DNA of 10,149 nucleotides from Cellvibrionales bacterium UBA3090 (GCA_002367235.1 DFBC01000110.1:1-10149), one strand, 5' to 3'. Numbered from the stretch's first letter, positions 1 to 6,905 are shown. Made by a program: numbers and translations. Notes: generated from the sequence alone by a model not told the origin.

Positions 1-455
1 ATGCAGATCTGGCTAAAATTGGTCGACGTGCCAAATATGCATTGGTGTACATCGTTGAAGGTGACGCTGGTGTCGATAAAGTGATACTGCCGATTAAGGG
101 CTACGGACTTTGGTCAACACTGTACGGTTTCGTCGCACTTGAATCTGACCTTAATACGGTTGCTGGTCTTGGCTTCTATGAGCATGCTGAAACACCCGGG
201 CTGGGTGGTGAAGTAGATAATCCTATATGGAAGGCCAAATGGATCGGCAAGAAGAGCTACGATGCTGAAAACAAGCAAGCATTGACGGTTATTAAAGGCT
301 CTGTGGACAACAGTCGTTCCGAAGCTGTACATCAGGTCGATGGGCTGTCCGGTGCAACCCTTACCAGTAAGGGTGTAGATAATCTGATTAAGTTCTGGAT
401 GGGTGAAGATGGTTTCGCTCCATTCCTGGCTAACTTGCGTGCAGGGGAGGCCTGA
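1..455 (+). CDS. nqrC: Na+-translocating NADH:quinone reductase subunit C (partial, N-terminus outside the window)
   Basis: This is a membrane-anchored, periplasm-facing subunit of the Na+-NQR complex that carries a covalently bound FMN. The reading frame is open from the first bases (first whole codon at position 3), and about 150 C-terminal residues are visible. The family is about 260 residues long, so the N-terminal membrane anchor and part of the FMN domain lie upstream. Visible family signatures are GYGLWS, the ETPGLGGEV block, and DGLSGATLTS near the C-terminus. By analogy with characterised NqrC, the Thr of SGAT (codon 357-359) is the residue that receives FMN through a phosphoester bond made by ApbE, whose gene is downstream in this window. 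The last codons (Gly-Glu-Ala) contain the GGGGAGG ribosome-binding site for nqrD, and only two bases separate the genes. The family call is secure. Confidence 0.96.
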   Translation, partial: ADLAKIGRRAKYALVYIVEGDAGVDKVILPIKGYGLWSTLYGFVALESDLNTVAGLGFYEHAETPGLGGEVDNPIWKAKWIGKKSYDAENKQALTVIKGSVDNSRSEAVHQVDGLSGATLTSKGVDNLIKFWMGEDGFAPFLANLRAGEA

Positions 456-457
456 TC

Positions 458-1123
458 ATGACGACAAAAGTAAAAGACATATTGTTTAAGCCCGTCTTTG
501 AAGAGAATCCAATTGCCCTTCAGATTTTGGGTATTTGTTCAGCTCTGGCGGTTACCTCCAGTTTAAAAGTCTCGATTGTTATGTGTATTGCACTGACACT
601 TGTGACTGCATTTTCGAGTATGTTGATATCTGCCATTCGTAAACAAATTCCGGGCAGTATTCGGATTATTGTGCAGATGACTATTATTGCCTCGATTGTG
701 ATTTTTGTGGATCAAGTTCTCAAGGCCGTGGCATACGACATTAGTAAGCAGCTTTCGGTCTTTGTCGGCTTGATCATTACCAACTGTATCGTAATGGGGC
801 GCGCCGAAGCTTTTGCCATGAAAAACCCACCTGTGGCTAGCTTCTTGGATGGCATTGGTAATGGTTTGGGGTATAGCGCGGTGTTGCTGACCCTTGCCTT
901 TATTCGGGAATTATTTGGTGCCGGCAAACTGTTAGGATTTGAGATTTTTTCAGTCGTTAATAATGGTGGTTGGTATGTACCCAATGGGTTGTTACTGCTG
1001 CCTCCAAGCGCGTTCTTTTTGATTGGCTTGCTGATTTGGGGTCTGCGTTCCTGGAAAAAAGGGCAAGCAGAGGCTCCAGACTTTAAGATTGCACCGAACT
1101 CATCTGAAGGGGAGGCCGTCTGA
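458..1123 (+). CDS. nqrD: Na+-translocating NADH:quinone reductase subunit D
   Basis: This is an integral inner-membrane subunit of Na+-NQR. With NqrE it forms the central pair of inverted-topology membrane proteins that hold an iron-sulfur centre and form part of the electron path across the membrane. The product has 221 residues with several long hydrophobic segments, as expected for the six-helix fold. The two conserved cysteines are present: Cys27 in the first helix (LGICS) and Cys110 in TNCIVMGRAEAFA. These are the equivalents of the pair that, with two NqrE cysteines, ligates the metal centre in the Vibrio cholerae enzyme. The ATG at 458 follows GGGGAGG at 444-450 at good spacing. The gene ends TGATG, so its stop codon overlaps the nqrE start by one base, which suggests translational coupling. 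The C-terminal tail after the last helix is hydrophilic, as is usual. Confidence 0.97.
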   Translation: MTTKVKDILFKPVFEENPIALQILGICSALAVTSSLKVSIVMCIALTLVTAFSSMLISAIRKQIPGSIRIIVQMTIIASIVIFVDQVLKAVAYDISKQLSVFVGLIITNCIVMGRAEAFAMKNPPVASFLDGIGNGLGYSAVLLTLAFIRELFGAGKLLGFEIFSVVNNGGWYVPNGLLLLPPSAFFLIGLLIWGLRSWKKGQAEAPDFKIAPNSSEGEAV

Positions 1124-1740
1124 TGGAACATTATCTAAGTCTTTTTGTTCGCTCTGTTTTTATTGAGAACATGGCACTGTCTTTCTTTTTGGGAATGTGT
1201 ACGTTTTTAGCGATTTCCAAAAAAATTCAAGCGGCTCTTGGATTGGGTATTGCCGTAGTTGTTGTATTGGTTATTACGGTACCCGCTAACAACCTTATCT
1301 TTACCTACCTGCTTGCAGAGGGTGCTCTTACCTGGACGGGCATTGAAGGTATGGAGGCTGTGGACTTAAGTTTTCTAGGCCTGCTTAGCTACATTGGTGT
1401 GATCGCTGCGATTGTTCAGATTATGGAGATGTTTTTAGACAAATTTGTCCCTGCTCTCTACAACGCGCTGGGCGTATTTCTGCCCTTGATTACAGTGAAT
1501 TGTGCAATTATGGGTGCTTCACTCTTTATGGTGGAGCGTGACTACGATTTAGCTGAAAGTACCGTTTATGGTTTGGGTGCTGGTGTTGGTTGGGCGTTGG
1601 CTATTGTTGCCCTGGCTGGTATCCGAGAAAAGCTAAAATACAGTGACGTACCTGTTGGGCTTCAAGGTCTGGGTATTACCTTTATTACTGTTGGTCTGAT
1701 GTCGTTGGGCTTCATGTCCTTCGGCGGCATCGATCTGTAA
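1123..1740 (+). CDS. nqrE: Na+-translocating NADH:quinone reductase subunit E
   Basis: This is the integral membrane partner of NqrD in Na+-NQR. The product has 205 residues and is almost entirely hydrophobic. Cys26 (LGMCTF) and Cys127 (TVNCAIMGAS) match the two conserved cysteines that complete the metal site with NqrD. The ATG at 1123 overlaps the nqrD stop and is preceded by AAGGGGAGG at 1107-1115. The conserved N-terminus (MEHYLSLFVRS) supports this start. As I recall, the Vibrio cholerae protein has 198 residues; the extra length here seems to lie in the loop around residues 65-82 (AEGALTWTGIEGMEAVDLSF), ahead of the conserved DLSFL. This looks like ordinary loop-length variation. The next gene, nqrF, follows after 21 bases. 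Confidence 0.97.
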   Translation: MEHYLSLFVRSVFIENMALSFFLGMCTFLAISKKIQAALGLGIAVVVVLVITVPANNLIFTYLLAEGALTWTGIEGMEAVDLSFLGLLSYIGVIAAIVQIMEMFLDKFVPALYNALGVFLPLITVNCAIMGASLFMVERDYDLAESTVYGLGAGVGWALAIVALAGIREKLKYSDVPVGLQGLGITFITVGLMSLGFMSFGGIDL

Positions 1741-1761
1741 TCGGCGGGGAGAAGAAAGATA

Positions 1762-2985
1762 ATGAATCTGGAAATCATACTCGGCGTTGGAATGTTCACC
1801 GTGGTCGTTCTTGGCCTGGTGGCATTTATCCTCGCTGCGAGAGCAAGATTGGTTAGCAGCGGTGATGTCACAATTGATGTCAATGGTGAAAAAACGATCA
1901 CAGTTCCTGCCGGTGACAAACTCCTGCAAACCATGGCAAATGCCGGTCTGTTTCTACCCTCAGCCTGTGGTGGTGGCGGTACCTGTGCCCAGTGTAAATG
2001 TATAGTGACAGAAGGCGGTGGTTCTATGCTGCCTACCGAAGAGTCACACTTTACCAAACGCGAAGCCAAAGAGGGCTGGCGGCTGTCCTGTCAGACACCT
2101 GTTAAACAGGATATGAAGGTCGAAGTCCCTGAAGATGTATTTGGAGTTAAGCAGTGGGAATGTACCGTTGAGTCTAACCCTAATGTGGCGACCTTTATTA
2201 AAGAGCTGACATTAAAGTTGCCTGAAGGTGAAAATGTTGATTTCCGCGCTGGTGGTTATGTTCAGTTGGAGTGTCCTCCTCACCATGTGAAATACAGTGA
2301 TTTTGACATTGAAGAAGAATATCGTGGAGACTGGGAACGCTTTGGTTTCTTCGAGCACGAGTCTATCGTAACTGAAGACGTTATCCGTGCTTATTCCATG
2401 GCTAACTACCCCGAAGAAAGGGGCGTGGTGAAGTTCAATATTCGCTGTGCCACTCCTCCTCCCGGTTCGCATGGTATTCCACCAGGCATTATGTCTTCCT
2501 GGGTCTTTAGCCTGAAACCTGGTGATAAGGTAAAAGTATACGGACCGTTTGGTGAATTCTTTGCCAAGGATACTGACAACGAGATGGTGTTTATCGGTGG
2601 TGGCGCAGGCATGGCCCCAATGCGTTCACACATCTTCGACCAGTTGCGTCGCTTGCACTCCAAGCGAAAAATATCTTTTTGGTATGGTGCACGTTCACTT
2701 CGTGAGTGCTTTTATAATGAGGAATATGACCAGTTAGCAGCCGAAAATGAAAATTTCGATTGGCACCTGGCGCTGTCAGATCCACAGGAAGAGGATAATT
2801 GGGATGGGCTTCAGGGCTTTATTCACCAAGTTCTTTTTGAAAACTATCTAAAAGATCACCCTGCACCAGAAGATTGTGAGTACTACATGTGTGGGCCTCC
2901 CATGATGAATGCTGCCGTGATTAAAATGTTGGTTGACCTCGGAGTCGAGCGAGACAATATTTTCCTCGATGACTTTGGTGGCTAG
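1762..2985 (+). CDS. nqrF: Na+-translocating NADH:quinone reductase subunit F (NADH dehydrogenase subunit)
   Basis: This subunit is the electron entry point of Na+-NQR. It oxidises NADH in the cytoplasm and passes electrons from FAD to a [2Fe-2S] centre and on to the membrane subunits. The product has 407 residues. There is one N-terminal membrane anchor (about residues 3-26), then a ferredoxin domain with Cys69, Cys75, Cys78 and Cys110 (motif CGGGGTCAQC plus LSCQ). An FAD domain follows with RAYSMANYPEE (209-219), then an NADH domain with GGGAGMAPMRS (279-289) and YYMCGPP near the end (Cys377). The C-terminus FLDDFGG is typical of the family, whose near-terminal aromatic residue stacks on FAD. 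A purine-rich stretch with GGGGAG at 1746-1751 serves as the ribosome-binding site. The gene ends in two tandem in-frame TAG codons (2983-2988). It is complete, with no sign of a frameshift. Confidence 0.98.
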   Translation: MNLEIILGVGMFTVVVLGLVAFILAARARLVSSGDVTIDVNGEKTITVPAGDKLLQTMANAGLFLPSACGGGGTCAQCKCIVTEGGGSMLPTEESHFTKREAKEGWRLSCQTPVKQDMKVEVPEDVFGVKQWECTVESNPNVATFIKELTLKLPEGENVDFRAGGYVQLECPPHHVKYSDFDIEEEYRGDWERFGFFEHESIVTEDVIRAYSMANYPEERGVVKFNIRCATPPPGSHGIPPGIMSSWVFSLKPGDKVKVYGPFGEFFAKDTDNEMVFIGGGAGMAPMRSHIFDQLRRLHSKRKISFWYGARSLRECFYNEEYDQLAAENENFDWHLALSDPQEEDNWDGLQGFIHQVLFENYLKDHPAPEDCEYYMCGPPMMNAAVIKMLVDLGVERDNIFLDDFGG

Positions 2986-2998
2986 TAGCTGGCAGCTA
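2986..2998. repeat. Odd-length palindrome between nqrF and apbE
   Basis: TAGCTG-G-CAGCTA is a perfect 6-1-6 inverted repeat that begins at the second TAG of nqrF and ends on the base before the proposed apbE ATG (2999). It fills the space where a Shine-Dalgarno sequence would be expected, and no clear one is visible. It may be chance, a protein site, or a small RNA hairpin that limits initiation. The repeat itself is certain and any function is inference. Confidence 0.4.
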
Positions 2999-4051
2999 AT
3001 GAGACTGAAACCTACAATAAAAATAACAAAAACGGGGCCTCGGGCCTCGTTTTTGTTTGCCTTTTTTCTGCTTTTACTCGGACTGCAGGGTTGTTCTGAA
3101 AAAAAGGAAAACCTGGCCTTTGGCGGCAGGACGATGGGTACGACCTATCAGATCAAGCTGGTGCCTGGTGACAACGCTATAGCCGATGATCTAGTAGATC
3201 GTATTGATAATCGATTACAGGCTCTGGATGACAGGTTTACTACTTATCAAGACAGTTCAGAACTGATGGTGCTTAATCGAGCCACACTCGATCAGCCACA
3301 TGTTATCTCTGAGGACATGCAGACAGTGTTGAGCATTGCCAAGAGAGTCTATGGCTTAACCGATGGCGCTTTAGACCCCACCGTTAAGCCCCTGGTCAAT
3401 CTCTGGGGGTTTGGGCCCGAATATACAGGGGATGTGATTCCTGACCCCGATGCAATTTCTGTACTATTGTCATCGATTGGTTTTGAGTATCTGCTGTTAG
3501 ATGGCAAAGCAGGGACCGCCACACGAAAGGCCGATATTCAACTTGATCTTTCCGCAGTAGCAAAGGGCTACGCTGTGGATGTCATTGCAGACTTGCTGAG
3601 CAAAGAAGGCGTTACCAACTACCTGGTCGAAGTGGGTGGTGAGCTACGAGCGAGAGGTCATAAACAAAATGGTGAGTTATGGCGAATTGCCATTGAAAAA
3701 CCGACGGCCGAGTTAGGTGTTGTATATCAAGCCATATCTCTCGAAAATGAGGCTGTGGCAACCTCCGGTGACTATCGTAATTACTTTGAAAAAAACGGGA
3801 AACGATATTCACATACCATAGACCCGCGAACTGGCTATCCAATTGACCATGCGCTTGTTTCTGTGACGGTCATAGCTGAAACTACGGCTGTGGCAGATGC
3901 TTTGGCCACGGCTATGATGGTGATGGGTTCAGAAAGTGCTTTAAGGCTAGCCGAACAGCATAAAATACCCATCTATCTGTTGGTAAAAGAGGCGAATGAG
4001 TTAAAGTCTATTCCCTCAACCACCTTCACTCAATACCTTGCAGGAGAATAG
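2999..4051 (+). CDS. apbE: FAD:protein FMN transferase (flavinyltransferase) lipoprotein
   Basis: ApbE uses FAD and Mg2+ to attach FMN to threonines of exported or periplasm-facing proteins; here the natural targets are NqrB and NqrC. From ATG 2999 the protein has 350 residues. It has a basic N-terminus, a hydrophobic stretch (about 18-29) and a lipobox-like LQGC (Cys32), so it is probably an outer- or inner-membrane lipoprotein in the periplasm. Family motifs in order are GRTMGTTY (43-50), LDPTVKPLVNLWGFGP (125-140), LDLSAVAKGYAVD (182-194), VEVGGELRARG (210-220), ATSGDYRNYF (254-263) and SHTIDPRTGYP (271-281). His272 and Asp275 lie in the conserved substrate/metal region. The start is uncertain. 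No good ribosome-binding site precedes ATG 2999, and the open frame extends back into nqrF to 2933. TTG 3053 would leave a signal peptide without basic residues. A terminator-like hairpin covers codons 9-20. It lies just after nqrF and four bases before nqrM. Confidence 0.95.
   Translation: MRLKPTIKITKTGPRASFLFAFFLLLLGLQGCSEKKENLAFGGRTMGTTYQIKLVPGDNAIADDLVDRIDNRLQALDDRFTTYQDSSELMVLNRATLDQPHVISEDMQTVLSIAKRVYGLTDGALDPTVKPLVNLWGFGPEYTGDVIPDPDAISVLLSSIGFEYLLLDGKAGTATRKADIQLDLSAVAKGYAVDVIADLLSKEGVTNYLVEVGGELRARGHKQNGELWRIAIEKPTAELGVVYQAISLENEAVATSGDYRNYFEKNGKRYSHTIDPRTGYPIDHALVSVTVIAETTAVADALATAMMVMGSESALRLAEQHKIPIYLLVKEANELKSIPSTTFTQYLAGE
3025..3058 (+). terminator. Intrinsic-terminator-like hairpin after nqrF, inside the 5' end of apbE
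   Basis: The left arm 3025-3039 (AACAAAAACGGGGCC) pairs with the right arm 3043-3057 (GGCCTCGTTTTTGTT) over 15 positions with one G-U pair and a TCG loop. The GC-rich core is preceded by an A-rich stretch and followed by a T-rich tract (TTTTTGTTTG, then more Ts after 3061). This is the classical shape of a Rho-independent terminator and would be expected 40-70 bases after the nqrF stop. It lies inside the apbE signal-peptide codons if apbE starts at 2999. It probably gives partial termination after nqrF, so that less apbE-nqrM RNA than nqr RNA is made. The structure is seen directly; its activity is inferred. Confidence 0.75.
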
Positions 4052-4054
4052 ACC

Positions 4055-4306
4055 GTGCTTGAAATGATTTTGGCTTTTGTTGTCTTGCTGTTAATTATGG
4101 CCGGTATGGCTATTGGTGTGCTTATGGGAAGAAAGCCGCTTAAGGGTTCTTGTGGCGGCGTAGGTGCGGCCCTAGGCGAGAAGGACTATACCTGCGATCT
4201 GTGTGGCGGTGATCCAAATAAGTGTGATGAGATTAACCAGAGCGAAGAGTCCAACAAAGCAAATGAGCTGGCTTATGATGCTGCTGCAGGGGACAAGCAA
4301 CAGTAA
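4055..4306 (+). CDS. nqrM: Na+-NQR maturation factor NqrM (DUF539 family)
   Basis: NqrM is a small protein required for assembly of active Na+-NQR in Vibrio. It is thought to help supply iron for the centre held between NqrD and NqrE. The product has 83 residues, with one N-terminal membrane helix (about 3-24) followed by a cysteine-rich region: Cys33 in KGSCGG, and Cys47, Cys50 and Cys57 in the CDLCGGDPNKC motif. This pattern is diagnostic of the family. The C-terminal 25 residues are polar, Ala/Glu/Asp-rich and probably disordered. The start codon is GTG at 4055, with AGGAG at 4042-4046 eight bases before it and the site lying inside the last codons of apbE. An ATG three codons later (4064) is an alternative but is less well spaced. 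The gene is the last of the cluster and converges on mltD with a 41-bp gap. Confidence 0.93.
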   Translation: MLEMILAFVVLLLIMAGMAIGVLMGRKPLKGSCGGVGAALGEKDYTCDLCGGDPNKCDEINQSEESNKANELAYDAAAGDKQQ

Positions 4307-4314
4307 TGCCGCTT

Positions 4315-4347
4315 GAGAAGATTAGTCGTCTGTACCTTAATTTTCTC
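4315..4347. terminator. Weak AT-rich stem-loop between convergent nqrM and mltD
   Basis: GAGAAGATTA (4315-4324) can pair with TAATTTTCTC (4338-4347), giving ten pairs with one G-U and a 13-base loop. It fills the gap between the two convergent stop codons, where a bidirectional terminator would be expected. However, the stem is AT-rich and has no clean T-tract beyond it, so termination here is only a possibility. Confidence 0.25.
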
Positions 4348-5895
4348 TTAAATTGTCAATGCATTAACAAATAACGTTATTCGTTGACCCGGTTTTAAGT
4401 ATTTCTTAGGGTTCAACTTATTCCACTCAAGAATATCGCTAATCTCAAGGTCGAATTTGTCGGCGATGCGGTACAGCGAGTCTCCTTTCCGTACTTTGTA
4501 TTTGAGCTTTCTAGTGCTAGCAAGTGAGCTGGTGTTTCCATCGGCGTGTATCTTTAACACTTGTCCCAGCTTCAAGGGTGACTTGATATCCAGGCTGTTC
4601 CATTTGGCTATATTGTGAATGGAGACATGTTTCTTTTTCGAAATCTTCCACAGTGAGTCGCCATTTCTTACTGTGTAAACAGCCTTTGGTCCCGCCATTG
4701 GGTTGTCAAAACCTGTGCCCGGAATTTTTAACTTTTGGCCAATTCTAAGGAAGTCGCTTTGTAAACCATTTTGGCTGCGTAATTGCTTGGTGGGGACATG
4801 ATAGGTAGCGGCGATATTTGATAATGTATCGCCAGATTTAACCACGTATTGTTTTATTGGCGCCCATTGCTCTTGAGGTGTATTGGTTAATGCAAGGTTA
4901 AATTTCTCAACATTGCTGATGGGGACAAGAACTTGGTGTGGTCCATCTGGATGGGTGACTCTACGACTAAAGCCTGCATTCAGCCGATAGATTTCCTTTG
5001 TTTCAATACCAGCCATCTCGGCGGCTTTCGACAAATCAATCTGCTCAGGAAGGTTTATTTTGGTGAAATAGGGTTGATTGGTTAACTTGGGAAGAGTGAT
5101 GCCATGTTTGGCTGGGTTGTCCACAATCCGCGATATGGCAAGTAATTGCGGAACATAGGCCCGTGTCTCTCGCGGTAGTCGCAATGACCAAAAGTCGGTT
5201 GGTTTCCCGTCGCGCTGATTTCGTTTGATGGCTCTTTTTACATTGCCCTCACCTGAATTATAGGCGGCCAATGCTAACAACCAGTCTCCATCAAAATAAT
5301 TATGAAGGTACTTTAGGTACTGAATAGCTGCTGTAGTCGATGCTAATGGATCTCGGCGACCGTCATACCACCAATCGCGTTTTAAGCCAAACCTTGTACC
5401 CGTAGCGGGGATAAATTGCCATAAACCTGATGCATGACTGTGGGAGTAAGCTATGGGGTCAAATGCGCTTTCAACGGCAGGTAACATTGCCAGCTCTAAA
5501 GGCATGTCATTGGACTCCAGCTCGCCAATAATGTGATACAGATAGTACTGGCCCCGTTGCATGACCCTGTCAATATAACTTTGGCTATTACTGTACCAGG
5601 CGACTTGTTTCTCGATGGCTGGGTTGTCGTAATACTCTTGAAGCTCTAATCCACCGCGTAATCGCAGCCAGAGGTCATTCTCGTTTTTATTGCTGAAGAT
5701 TAACTTTGTTTTGGCTTGGGGGGCTTTTTGCTTGGTAAGCGCGGTAGCGGTTGTCGCAATGCCTGTGCGGACTTCATGGTTAGATTTTTGATGTGTTGGG
5801 GTCTGGGCTAGTTTAACCGGCTGTGCTGGTTGTTGAGCACATCCTGAGACGAAACTGATCAGAAGTATGAAAAAAGCGGTGGTCTTAATTGGCAT
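4348..5895 (-). CDS. mltD: Membrane-bound lytic murein transglycosylase D, lipoprotein with three LysM repeats
   Basis: This enzyme cleaves the MurNAc-GlcNAc bond of peptidoglycan, forming 1,6-anhydromuramic ends, at the inner face of the outer membrane. The product has 515 residues. The signal peptide ends in a lipobox FVSGC (Cys19), followed by a Pro/Gln/Thr-rich linker to about residue 65. The lytic transglycosylase domain (about 75-300) has the catalytic Glu142 in LPAVESAFDP, then SHASGLWQFIPATG, AAIQYLKYL and LALAAYNSGEGNV. Three peptidoglycan-binding LysM repeats follow, beginning near YVVKSGDTLSNIA, YTVRNGDSLWKIS and YKVRKGDSLYRIA (roughly 349-391, 406-449 and 466-510). E. coli MltD is shorter (about 450 residues, with two clear LysM repeats as I recall). 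No clear Shine-Dalgarno sequence precedes the ATG at 5895, but the signal peptide fixes the start. It lies downstream of gloB on the same strand with a 141-bp gap, as in E. coli, and probably has its own promoter. Confidence 0.95.
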   Translation of the reverse strand: MPIKTTAFFILLISFVSGCAQQPAQPVKLAQTPTHQKSNHEVRTGIATTATALTKQKAPQAKTKLIFSNKNENDLWLRLRGGLELQEYYDNPAIEKQVAWYSNSQSYIDRVMQRGQYYLYHIIGELESNDMPLELAMLPAVESAFDPIAYSHSHASGLWQFIPATGTRFGLKRDWWYDGRRDPLASTTAAIQYLKYLHNYFDGDWLLALAAYNSGEGNVKRAIKRNQRDGKPTDFWSLRLPRETRAYVPQLLAISRIVDNPAKHGITLPKLTNQPYFTKINLPEQIDLSKAAEMAGIETKEIYRLNAGFSRRVTHPDGPHQVLVPISNVEKFNLALTNTPQEQWAPIKQYVVKSGDTLSNIAATYHVPTKQLRSQNGLQSDFLRIGQKLKIPGTGFDNPMAGPKAVYTVRNGDSLWKISKKKHVSIHNIAKWNSLDIKSPLKLGQVLKIHADGNTSSLASTRKLKYKVRKGDSLYRIADKFDLEISDILEWNKLNPKKYLKPGQRITLFVNALTI

Positions 5896-5947
5896 ATTTA
5901 TTATTACTGTTAGGCCGCGGGATAGGGCAATGGGGGCAGATTGTAAC

Positions 5948-5966
5948 GATCCCTTACACAGGGATC
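5948..5966. repeat. Short perfect stem-loop upstream of mltD
   Basis: GATCCCT-TACAC-AGGGATC is a perfect 7-bp inverted repeat with a 5-base loop, lying 53-71 bases before the mltD start codon. There is no T-tract on either strand, so it is not a standard terminator for gloB. If mltD is transcribed from the -10 candidate at 5989-5994, it would lie in the 5' untranslated RNA. It could also be an operator. Function unknown. Confidence 0.35.
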
Positions 5967-5982
5967 AATTTATGGGTGCTAT

Positions 5983-5998
5983 ACGGTCATTATACCGT
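5983..5998 (-). promoter_or_regulatory. Candidate mltD promoter: -10 box inside a small dyad
   Basis: On the minus strand, a perfect TATAAT hexamer (plus-strand ATTATA at 5989-5994) lies about 94 bases before the mltD ATG. It is flanked by the inverted repeat ACGGT (5983-5987) and ACCGT (5994-5998). No good -35 box is seen 16-18 bases upstream, and there is no extended -10 TG. A promoter is expected here because gloB ends 141 bases before mltD starts. The dyad overlapping the -10 suggests an operator, but this is inference. Confidence 0.3.
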
Positions 5999-6036
5999 GA
6001 TGCAGTGAGCATTATGCTGATCCTGAATAGCCGTGA

Positions 6037-6804
6037 CTAAAAAGAATCCTTCCATTGACGGATGACTGAAAAAACCTCAGTTTCTGAGGTTGTGGGGTGC
6101 CCGCAATGTCTTTCTGCCGCGTCCTTTATGCTTTTTTGGTTTGCTCTTAGAAATGGGTTTGTAGATAGCTCCTCCGACAATATTGATGGAAGGGTCGGCT
6201 GTAGCTGTTTTCGCTGTTGTGCTACTTGTCTGGATCGCTGTTGTAAAAGGCTGTTATCTGGTTCTACAGCCAAGGCAAACTTTATATTGGCCTCGGTGTA
6301 TTCATGGGTGCAAAATATTTTTGTGTTGGTGGGTAATGCAGCAAGGCGTGATAGCGATGCCCACATTTGTTCTGGCGTTCCCTCAAAGAGTCGACCACAG
6401 CCTGCTGCGAACAGCGTATCCCCACAAAACACCAGCGGTTCACTATCGGAAAAATAGGCTAGGTGATCCAGAGTGTGACCGGGAACCGCTAATACTTCAA
6501 AGCTTGTTCCGCCCAGGTTCAGCGTATCGCCATCCTTCATAATATAAGTAACTTGTGGGACTCCCATCGGTCCATAAACAGGCACAGAAAACTTCTGTAG
6601 AAGTCGATCAATACCACCTACGTGATCTGGGTGGTGGTGTGTCACAATAATGGCGTGAAGTTGAAGTCCTAACTGCTCTAGGGCTTCGATGACTGGTGTT
6701 GAGTCGCCGGGATCTACAAGAATGGCGTCGGTATCGCCCTGTTGATGAAATAGCCAAATATAGTTATCGGTAAATGCGGGAATGTTGTGAACAACCAGAG
6801 GCAT
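6037..6804 (-). CDS. gloB: Hydroxyacylglutathione hydrolase (glyoxalase II)
   Basis: This cytoplasmic enzyme hydrolyses S-D-lactoylglutathione to D-lactate and glutathione, the second step of glyoxalase detoxification of methylglyoxal. The product has 255 residues, the usual length. It has the metallo-beta-lactamase fold with a dinuclear metal site: THHHPDH gives His56, His58, Asp60 and His61, and His110 (GHTLDH), Asp129 (CGDTLF) and His167 (CTHEYT) complete the ligands. The family-specific AAGCGRLFEGT and the C-terminal glutathione-binding part with NPFLR are present, which separates it from general metallo-hydrolases. The N-terminus (IPAFTDNYIW) is typical and supports the ATG at 6804; the ribosome-binding site is weak. 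It is divergent from the yafS-like gene, with 127 bases between them, and upstream of mltD. This order is the same as in E. coli. Confidence 0.96.
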   Translation of the reverse strand: MPLVVHNIPAFTDNYIWLFHQQGDTDAILVDPGDSTPVIEALEQLGLQLHAIIVTHHHPDHVGGIDRLLQKFSVPVYGPMGVPQVTYIMKDGDTLNLGGTSFEVLAVPGHTLDHLAYFSDSEPLVFCGDTLFAAGCGRLFEGTPEQMWASLSRLAALPTNTKIFCTHEYTEANIKFALAVEPDNSLLQQRSRQVAQQRKQLQPTLPSILSEELSTNPFLRANQKSIKDAAERHCGHPTTSETEVFSVIRQWKDSF

Positions 6805-6830
6805 TGTCGGTTCCGGTAGTGTTAAGGATT

Positions 6831-6848
6831 TATATTACCCATAATATA
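6831..6848. promoter_or_regulatory. AT-rich dyad in the gloB / yafS-like divergent promoter region
   Basis: TATATTA-CCCA-TAATATA is a perfect 7-4-7 inverted repeat, 27-44 bases upstream of gloB and 84-101 bases upstream of the methyltransferase gene. Several -10-like hexamers on both strands overlap it (for example TATATT and TATAAA on the minus strand), so it is probably part of the gloB promoter. I could not find a matching -35 box with confidence. A regulator site is possible. Confidence 0.3.
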
Positions 6849-6905
6849 CCAATTGATCTGTTTGGTAGAGATGCTGGTTTTGGTGTAGCTTTTTAGTGAC
6901 GACCT

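Noticed and set aside
1662..2069. Overlapping minus-strand frames across the nqrE-nqrF junction
   Set aside because: They are antisense to conserved nqr coding sequence and contain no family motif.
2933..2998. Upstream extension of the apbE frame into the end of nqrF
   Set aside because: It would put a long polar stretch before the signal peptide and shares its bases with conserved nqrF codons; ATG 2999 gives a normal basic, hydrophobic, lipobox order.
4399..4866. The three LysM repeats of mltD as a DNA tandem repeat
   Set aside because: The repeats are similar only as protein domains; the DNA is too divergent to be a recent duplication.
6062..6542. Two open frames of 119-131 codons antisense to gloB
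   Set aside because: Both overlap a gene with full catalytic motifs, and their proteins show no recognisable domain. They are shadows.
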